This document shows positions 21,837 to 27,256 of a stretch of DNA of 27,256 nt, one piece after another. The notes beneath the pieces are model-generated. The model searched no databases, was not told the origin of the DNA, and was given only the letters and a program-made list of their open reading frames with translations. The translations under genes and the position numbers were made by a program. The stretch is from Gemmatimonadota bacterium (lineage in GTDB: Bacteria; Gemmatimonadota; Gemmatimonadetes; Gemmatimonadales; GWC2-71-9): contig JANYCP010000281.1 in the NCBI GenBank assembly GCA_025360265.1, positions 1 to 27,256 of the forward strand. The letters run 5' to 3'. Position 1 is the first letter of the stretch, and the number at the start of each line of letters is the position of its first letter.

Positions 21837-23561
21837 TCAGGCCTCGAGCGCGTCAAGCCGCTTGCGGGCGAGCCACAACGGGATCATGCCGGCCGCCAGG
21901 CAGAGGATGCCCACGAGGCCGAAGGCGATCCAGCCATCCAGCGAAACCGTCATGGTGAGTGCGCCCGCCTCGCGCGCATGGAGATCCTCAATCACCGGCA
22001 GCGCCTCGAGCACGGTGACGACACCCAGCAGTGCCACGGCGATGAGCATGAAGACGAGGCCGCCGAATGACGTCGCGATCTGGGCGGCGTTCTCGGTGTC
22101 ATATTGCGGGAACAGCGCGCCCATGCCAAGCGCCAGTCCACCGATCGCCAACGTGTACCCCACCACGGTGACCACGCTGACGAGCGTCATGAAATCGCTC
22201 GAATGCAGCAGGTGATTGGTCGTGATGGTCAACACCAGCGCCAGGATCAGCAGCGGCACGACCCCCACCAGGTACTTGCTGCGTAGCATCGCGCGGGTGT
22301 CGAGCGGCGACGACCGAAGCAGCCAGAGTTGGCGTCCTTCGAGGGAGATCGCCGGAAACACAAGTCGCTCTGCGCTGCCCGCGATCACGAATCCGGCAAG
22401 CCCCTGTGCGGCGAACAGGATCACGGCAGTGAGCTGCTGCGTCACCGCTTCGCCGTTATGAATGGGCAGCATCTGCACGTTCAGCAGCATCACCGGCACC
22501 AGAACACCGAGGAGAATCAGCTGACTCCACTGGGTGCTGTCGCGGAAGAACACCCGCAAGTCCTTGAGTATGAATTCACGCCGCATCGCCGGCATCCCCA
22601 CCAGCAGGCGTCTCGCAATGCCATGCCACTTCGCGCCACGAACGAAGTGCTCGGCCCCTTCCTGCGCTTTTCCGTACCCCGTGATGTGCCAACGCCGGTG
22701 TAGCGACGCCGCGATCACGATGAAGGCGCCGGCCGTCGTCCAGAGCAGCGCGATCGGTAGCGGATCCGCAACATGGTTCAGCCAGTTCATGATCATCGCC
22801 TGCGCCCATTCGCTCGGCATCAGTGGGTGCGATGGCGTCCGTAGTACCGCGATGAAATCGACCAGTGTCTGGTACGCCTCGGGCCGCGCCAGTTGTTCCG
22901 GGCCGGCGAGTCGCGCGAATACCACGAGACCGCCCGCGGCAAGCACGGTGACCAGCCCGAGGATGTCCCGGGTACGCCGCGCCGGAAACACGTTCACGAG
23001 TACCAGGGTGATCACCGAGCCGATGACAGCCGGAATGATTGCCAGCGGGATCAACGCGGCCGCAGTCACGAGCGGGAAGAGCAATCCGCCGTGCCATGCG
23101 ATGCCATATGCGGCGAGCAGTGGTACCGCGAGCAGTCCCACCATCCATGACGAATGGATTACCGTTTCGGCCAGTTTGGCGAGATAGAAGTTGCCCCACT
23201 CGACGGGGGCAGCCACCAGCATGTCGAGATCGCGAGCCAGAAAGAAGGTTGAAAGCGATCCGATCAGATTGGACAGGAGCAGGATGCCGCTGAATGCCAG
23301 CAGCGCCATGCCGAGCATTTTGCTGGCGAGTAGTGGACCGATCTCCGGGACCCCTTTGAAATAGCTGACAAGTTTCCAGGAGAAGTAGAACGCGACGGCG
23401 AAGAAGATCGCTGCGGCGACGCCGAGGAGCATGGTGCGCCAGCCGATGCCCTTGCCGGACGTGCGATGCAGGCGGGCCCAGATGCTGCGCCACTTCGGCG
23501 AAGTGAGCGTCAGCAAGGATGGTTGCTTCGGCCGGACCGCAACCTCAGCCAAGGACCGCAT
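21837..23561 (-). CDS. ABC-2-type transporter permease (about 12 transmembrane segments)
   Basis: This membrane protein of about 574 residues has two sets of roughly six hydrophobic segments, for example TMLLGVAAAIFFAVAFYFSW, ALLAFSGILLLSNLIGSL, VTAAALIPLAIIPAVIG, LILLGVLVPVMLLNV, LILALVLTITTNHLL and a final FGLVGILCLAAGMIPLWLA. It has no ATPase motif and overlaps the end of the ATPase gene upstream, so the two form an exporter of the ABC-2 type. ATG 23561 is chosen (MRSLAEVAV); the frame has an earlier ATG at 23585, and both overlap the ATPase gene. The substrate is unknown. Two fused permease halves in one chain are suggested by the helix count and the large charged loop in the middle (EEGAEHFVRGAKWH-like region). 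Confidence is high for the class and low for the substrate. Confidence 0.85.
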   Translation of the reverse strand: MRSLAEVAVRPKQPSLLTLTSPKWRSIWARLHRTSGKGIGWRTMLLGVAAAIFFAVAFYFSWKLVSYFKGVPEIGPLLASKMLGMALLAFSGILLLSNLIGSLSTFFLARDLDMLVAAPVEWGNFYLAKLAETVIHSSWMVGLLAVPLLAAYGIAWHGGLLFPLVTAAALIPLAIIPAVIGSVITLVLVNVFPARRTRDILGLVTVLAAGGLVVFARLAGPEQLARPEAYQTLVDFIAVLRTPSHPLMPSEWAQAMIMNWLNHVADPLPIALLWTTAGAFIVIAASLHRRWHITGYGKAQEGAEHFVRGAKWHGIARRLLVGMPAMRREFILKDLRVFFRDSTQWSQLILLGVLVPVMLLNVQMLPIHNGEAVTQQLTAVILFAAQGLAGFVIAGSAERLVFPAISLEGRQLWLLRSSPLDTRAMLRSKYLVGVVPLLILALVLTITTNHLLHSSDFMTLVSVVTVVGYTLAIGGLALGMGALFPQYDTENAAQIATSFGGLVFMLIAVALLGVVTVLEALPVIEDLHAREAGALTMTVSLDGWIAFGLVGILCLAAGMIPLWLARKRLDALEA

Positions 23562-24300
23562 CCAGATCGTGTTGCACGTGACCACCGGTCAGGCGCAGGA
23601 AGAGATCCTCGAGTCCGGCATTCGCATCGGACGCACTGCGGCGCAGGTCGTCCACCGTCCCGCACGCGACGAGTTCGCCTTGGCGGATAATGCCGACGCG
23701 ATCGCACATGTCTTCGACAATCTCGAGCGTGTGGGTACTCATCAATACGGTACCGCCCTTCTCCACGAAGCGGCGGAAGATGTCCTTCAGCAGTCGCGCC
23801 GCTTTGGGGTCCAGACCAACCATCGGTTCGTCGACCACGATCACTTTCGGGCGATGCACCAGTGCGCTCGCAATGATCAACTTTTGCCGCATGCCGTGAC
23901 TGTACGATTCGGTCAGTTCGTTCTTCCAGCGTGACAGTTCGAAGAGACCAAGCAGGTCGTCGATACGATGTTCGAGCTCGTCGCCGTCCTGTCCATAGAG
24001 TGCAGCAGTAAAGCGCAGGAACTCGGCACCGGTGAGCTTGTCGTACACGAACGGGCGATCGGGAATGAAGCCGAGCGTCGCTTTCGCCAAGACCGGTCGG
24101 CGGATCACGTCGATTCCGCCGATCTCGATCTTGCCGCTGGTTGGCGCGAGAATACCGGCGATCATGCGCATCGTTGTCGTCTTGCCGGCGCCGTTGGGGC
24201 CGAGCAACCCGAAGAGTTCACCGGGCCGAATCTCGAGGTCGATCCCTTTGACCGCTTCGAACGATCCGTACCGCTTAACGACCTTATCGAGGCGAATCAT
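23545..24300 (-). CDS. ABC transporter ATP-binding protein
   Basis: This 251-residue ATPase has Walker A GPNGAGKTT at residues 34-42, the signature YSHGMRQKL at 133-141 (Gly-Met-Arg-Gln form common in ABC-2 exporters), Walker B VIVVDEP at 153-159 and the switch His in STHTLE (H190). The Q-loop segment reads LGFIPDRPFVYDKLTG, with Asp-Arg where Gln is usual; this variation is known among ABC-2 ATPases. ATG 24300 is chosen because it overlaps the transglutaminase-like gene stop (ATGA) and begins the family's MI-x-LDKVVKRYG start. It drives the downstream permease. The cargo is unknown. The first gene of the operon, a transglutaminase-like protein, is a possible partner. Confidence 0.93.
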   Translation of the reverse strand: MIRLDKVVKRYGSFEAVKGIDLEIRPGELFGLLGPNGAGKTTTMRMIAGILAPTSGKIEIGGIDVIRRPVLAKATLGFIPDRPFVYDKLTGAEFLRFTAALYGQDGDELEHRIDDLLGLFELSRWKNELTESYSHGMRQKLIIASALVHRPKVIVVDEPMVGLDPKAARLLKDIFRRFVEKGGTVLMSTHTLEIVEDMCDRVGIIRQGELVACGTVDDLRRSASDANAGLEDLFLRLTGGHVQHDLDAVLG

Positions 24301-25856
24301 CGCATTCCCTTCCGACCGAGGTCGGTAAGCCGTGCGTTGGCGATCATGGCGAGCATTTCGTCCGGGTGACTCGATCCACCAACGGCGAGCCGGATCAGGC
24401 CCGTGTTGGCCGCCGCATTGCCGGTGACCGGGTCCACCGCGTACCAACCACCAGCCTGCGTGCTCCACACTTCCACCCATGCATGCGTCAGCAACGAATC
24501 ACCGCGCGGGTAGACACCGATGACATATCGCGACGGCACGCCGGACGCGCGGAGCAGCGCGACGAACAGCCGGGCAATGCCGTCCGACCGCCCCGCATGG
24601 GCACCGAGTGTTCCGAGCGCATCTTCCGCTGCGCCCGATGCGGTGTCGACATGCGCGAGGGCGCGAAACGCGGACAGCATCGCCGGGAGTCGCTCGCGAT
24701 TCAGCGCTTCGGTGACGATGGTTCGCTGCATCTTGGTGATTGCACCCGCGTCATACTGAATCATCGGATCGGGTGTCGTGTCGCGAATGCTTTCCCCCGG
24801 TGCGATTTCCGGGACGCGGTGAATCGTGAGGGTATCGCCGCGTACCGTCTGTCGACCACCGGCGAGGAGCGCGAGGAGCGCCAGGTCGACCGGCGATCCG
24901 TCACGATGCTCGACGAGAAACTGCCGTTCCGCAGTCGACGTGTCTCGCACCGAAGACGTCGCGGCAAACTGCGCGAGCCCCGGGACTGCGCTCCGGATCG
25001 CCGGAGTACGCTCCGCAAGCGTTTTCCGGAATTCGGTGGTGCTCAAGTCGAAATCGGTCCTGACCCAGGTGATGCCGAGCGGAGTTTCGATACCGGAGAC
25101 AGCGCCGTGGTGGTCGATCCACAGGCGTCGGGGACCGCCGGCGGCGTTGATGGTCACCGCATAGGCGCGCACCGAGTCGCTGTGGACGGCAAGCCAATGC
25201 CCGGCCACGCCGCCAACCCGCGAGCTATCCGCAAATCGCACCAGTGAATCGCGACCGACGGTAATCTGGGCCATTCCCGCCGCGAGCGGCCAGCTGTCGA
25301 TCATCCGGACCACCCGCGTCCGGCCTGGGGCAAGGCCACCGCCGAGCGCCAGCCGGTACGGCGTCGCCGCGCTTGCCGTTGGGGCGTCGCCGAACCGGAC
25401 CCGCCCGTGGGTGCGGATCGTTCCGCCAACCGAGAGACGGGCGGTCAGCGTGTCATCGACGACCGTGACCGCCCACTCCGACTGGTGCCCCTCGCGGCTG
25501 AATCGGGATTCGAGGCGGACCACGTTCATCGCCGTGCCGAGATAGGTGTTGGAGAGGCGGCTGGCCCGAGCCAACCCCGCGCCGTTCGCGGTCTCCAGCA
25601 CAACATTCTCGCTGATGCGATACTGCGTGGAGAGGGTGTCGAGCGTGATCCCGGCGTTGCCAATCTGGGTGCTTCCGGAGTACAGCCCGTACCAGACCGT
25701 CCCCGGCGCGAGGCGCAGCGAGGCCTCGCTGGTGAGGCGCGATTCCTCGGTCGTGTGCAGCCGGCGCAGGCCCAGCCAGCCCAAGGAGGCGACCCAGGCC
25801 ATGAGCACGGCAATGGCGCCCGCGGCGCGGAGCGAGGGGCGATAGATCTCTAGCAT
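24297..25856 (-). CDS. Membrane-anchored transglutaminase-like protein with Ser at the nucleophile position
   Basis: This 519-residue protein has one N-terminal membrane helix (about 11-30), a long strand-rich extracytoplasmic region (about 45-360), and a C-terminal transglutaminase-like core. In that core GRSDGIARLFVALLRASGVPSR (quoted in part) aligns with the usual C-x-x-x-x-x-LF pattern, placing S424 (codon TCG) where the catalytic Cys is expected. The other two triad members are present: H458 in THAWVEVW and D475 in YAVDP. Such domains are usually proteases or amidases. Ser here suggests a dead or altered enzyme. ATG 25856 (MLEIYRPSL) is preferred to earlier codons inside the repeat. It overlaps the ABC ATPase gene and leads the operon. 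Confidence 0.82.
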   Translation of the reverse strand: MLEIYRPSLRAAGAIAVLMAWVASLGWLGLRRLHTTEESRLTSEASLRLAPGTVWYGLYSGSTQIGNAGITLDTLSTQYRISENVVLETANGAGLARASRLSNTYLGTAMNVVRLESRFSREGHQSEWAVTVVDDTLTARLSVGGTIRTHGRVRFGDAPTASAATPYRLALGGGLAPGRTRVVRMIDSWPLAAGMAQITVGRDSLVRFADSSRVGGVAGHWLAVHSDSVRAYAVTINAAGGPRRLWIDHHGAVSGIETPLGITWVRTDFDLSTTEFRKTLAERTPAIRSAVPGLAQFAATSSVRDTSTAERQFLVEHRDGSPVDLALLALLAGGRQTVRGDTLTIHRVPEIAPGESIRDTTPDPMIQYDAGAITKMQRTIVTEALNRERLPAMLSAFRALAHVDTASGAAEDALGTLGAHAGRSDGIARLFVALLRASGVPSRYVIGVYPRGDSLLTHAWVEVWSTQAGGWYAVDPVTGNAAANTGLIRLAVGGSSHPDEMLAMIANARLTDLGRKGMR

Positions 25857-25894
25857 TGGGGCCACTAACAGCAAAGTGTGGGCCGGAGGAAGGC

Positions 25895-25966
25895 GGCATG
25901 GGGCAGGGGGTTTGGGGCATGAGACCACGCCGGATCATCAGGCCCCACGCCCCATGCCCCATGCCC
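25895..25966. repeat. Inverted GGGGCAT element, copy 3
   Basis: The left arm (25895-25923) is a diverged GGGGCAT array. The right arm (about 25940-25966) carries CCCCACG, CCCCATG, CCCCATG and CCCCC. The arms pair over about 26 positions with a few mismatches. It lies between the divergent transglutaminase-like and uvrA genes and ends directly before TATCTTTG and the uvrA start. The minus strand of the right arm has four G-tracts separated by three bases each. Confidence 0.85.
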
Positions 25967-25968
25967 CC

Positions 25969-25974
25969 TATCTT
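25969..25974 (+). promoter_or_regulatory. Putative -10 box (TATCTT, extended TATCTTTG) of uvrA
   Basis: TATCTT lies eight bases before ATG 25983 (two before ATG 25977). The longer string TATCTTTG also fits the TAnnTTTG promoter element known from Bacteroidota, a relative in the FCB group. No -33 TTG is seen at the matching distance, since that place is occupied by the repeat arm. There is no Shine-Dalgarno. Confidence 0.4.
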
Positions 25975-25982
25975 TGATGGCT

Positions 25983-27256
25983 ATGGCCGAAGAGTTCCTG
26001 ACCGTCCGTGGTGCCCGCGAACACAACCTCAAGGGCATCACCGTACGCATACCGCGCAACGCCTTGACCGTAGTGACCGGTCTCTCCGGGTCGGGCAAGT
26101 CTTCGCTGGCGTTCGATACGATTTACGCGGAAGGACAGCGGCGCTACGTCGAGTCGCTCTCTGCTTACGCGCGCCAGTTTCTCGGCCTGATGGAGAAGCC
26201 CGACGTCGACTCGATCGAGGGGCTTTCTCCGGCAATTTCCATCCAGCAGAAAACCACCGCGCAGAATCCACGGTCGACCGTCGGCACAGTCACCGAGATC
26301 TACGACTACATGCGCCTGCTTTGGGCGCGCGCTGGCATTCCACTCTGTCCAAACGATGGCACGCCGATCACGCGTTCGAGTGCTGCCCAGATTGCGGACA
26401 CGGTGATGACGTGGCCCGAAGGGACCCGCATCGAAGTGCTCGGACCGATGGTGCGCGGTCGCAAAGGCGAGTTCAAGGAACTCTTCGACGATCTCGGCAA
26501 GCAGGGATATGTCCGTGTGCGCGTTGACGGCACGACATACGATCTCGGTGACGTACCGACGCTGCATCGCCGAACCAATCACGATATTGCGGTGGTCGTT
26601 GATCGCCTCGTCGTGAAGGCAGAAGATCGCGCCCGACTTACCGATTCACTTGAAACCGCGCTTCGCGTTGCCGACGGCATCGCTGAGGTGGTGAAGCAGC
26701 CGGGCAACAAGAGCACCACCTTCTCGGAACGGTTCGCGTGTGCGGTGTGCGGCTTGTCGCTTCCAGAACTTGAGCCGCGCCAGTTCTCGTTCAACTCGCC
26801 ATTTGGCGCATGTACTGAATGTCACGGTGTTGGTGTGGCGCGCATTCCGACGCCCGAACTGGTGCTCGGCGATGCGCAGATCTCGTTGCTTGAAGGCGTA
26901 GTGCTGCCATGGGGCGAGCCGAGTGGCTATCTCCGCAAAGTGGTGCTTCCGACGCTGGCGCGCACCTTCAAGTTCGATCTCGCGGCCCCATGGGGCGAGC
27001 TCCCAGCGACTGCGCGCAAGGTGCTTCTCAACGGCGCGCCCGGCAAGTTGCTCACGTACACGGCCGACGGCGGCAAGGGCAAAGAGGTCGAGGGACGGTG
27101 GGAAGGGATCCTGGCGAATCTTGCCCGTCGGTATCGCGAATCGAGCAGCGACTCGGTACGTCACGACCTCGAAGGGTACATGGTGGAGCGTCCGTGCCAG
27201 GCGTGTCACGGCAAGCGGTTGCGCCCAGAGTCGCTGACGGTCATGGTGGCCGGCCG
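25983..27256 (+). CDS. uvrA: Excinuclease ABC subunit A (3' end outside window)
   Basis: This is the first 424 residues or so of UvrA, the ATPase that finds helix-distorting DNA lesions and loads UvrB in nucleotide excision repair. The frame is open to the right edge. The start FLTVRGAREHNLKGI is typical. Walker A is GLSGSGKSSLAFDT at about 33-46, followed by EGQRRYVESLSAYARQFL. The UvrB-binding region lies around 120-250. The first zinc module shows FACAVCG, then FSFNSPFGACTECHGVG. The part near the edge has CQACHGKRL. ATG 25983 is preferred to ATG 25977 because of the -10 box spacing. It follows the inverted element directly. Zinc ligands and ATPase motifs are intact in the visible part. 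Confidence 0.96.
   Translation, partial: MAEEFLTVRGAREHNLKGITVRIPRNALTVVTGLSGSGKSSLAFDTIYAEGQRRYVESLSAYARQFLGLMEKPDVDSIEGLSPAISIQQKTTAQNPRSTVGTVTEIYDYMRLLWARAGIPLCPNDGTPITRSSAAQIADTVMTWPEGTRIEVLGPMVRGRKGEFKELFDDLGKQGYVRVRVDGTTYDLGDVPTLHRRTNHDIAVVVDRLVVKAEDRARLTDSLETALRVADGIAEVVKQPGNKSTTFSERFACAVCGLSLPELEPRQFSFNSPFGACTECHGVGVARIPTPELVLGDAQISLLEGVVLPWGEPSGYLRKVVLPTLARTFKFDLAAPWGELPATARKVLLNGAPGKLLTYTADGGKGKEVEGRWEGILANLARRYRESSSDSVRHDLEGYMVERPCQACHGKRLRPESLTVMVAG

Overview
The window is GC-rich chromosomal DNA with dense bacterial coding. Genes are packed into head-to-tail operons that often overlap by four bases (ATGA or GTGA). It holds housekeeping genes (ligA, recF-dciA-gyrB, uvrA, glpK, a thymidine phosphorylase) next to a System I cytochrome c maturation cluster, a V4R-domain protein, Ig-like/TPR/transglutaminase surface proteins and an M23 peptidase fused to a propeller. 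This combination suggests a Gemmatimonadota-like member of the FCB group. That assignment is inferred from gene style and needs a marker-gene search. I see no rRNA, tRNA, CRISPR array, insertion sequence or prophage gene, and no gene-free stretch over about 130 bases.

Layout. (1) 1-3055, plus strand: 3' end of a 6-pyruvoyl/6-carboxy-tetrahydropterin synthase, an SDR oxidoreductase, a secreted M23 peptidase and a small zinc-ribbon protein, all overlapping or nearly so. (2) 3059-5666, minus: TPR protein, Ig-like lipoprotein, long-chain acyl-CoA synthetase. (3) 5789-6253, plus: phosphoribosyltransferase. (4) 6255-9632, minus: secreted TPR protein, NAD-dependent DNA ligase, V4R protein. (5) 9681-11269, plus: thymidine phosphorylase and a small acidic membrane protein, closed by a perfect 30-bp palindrome. 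(6) 11321-15443, minus: enoyl-CoA hydratase, recF, dciA, gyrB. (7) 15571-20488, plus: glpK, then ccmE, ccmF, a CcmH-like protein and a CcmI-like zinc-ribbon protein. (8) 20496-25856, minus: transglutaminase-like protein, ABC ATPase, ABC permease, then a lipoprotein gene behind a leader full of stem-loops. (9) 25983-end, plus: 5' part of uvrA.

Two themes stand out. First, three of the four divergent intergenic regions carry the same kind of element: two head-to-head arms built from the heptamer GGGGCAT (hairpin- and G-quadruplex-capable). At least four of the six flanking genes start 5-8 bases after a TANNTT box with no Shine-Dalgarno, as expected of leaderless transcripts. The repeat therefore looks like a re-used bidirectional promoter or insulator module. 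Second, the cytochrome c cluster is a variant System I. CcmE has Cys in place of the heme-binding His (CxxxY), and the CcmH-like partner has a CxCxC motif instead of CxxC. In addition, the transglutaminase-like protein encoded with the ABC exporter has Ser where the catalytic Cys is expected.
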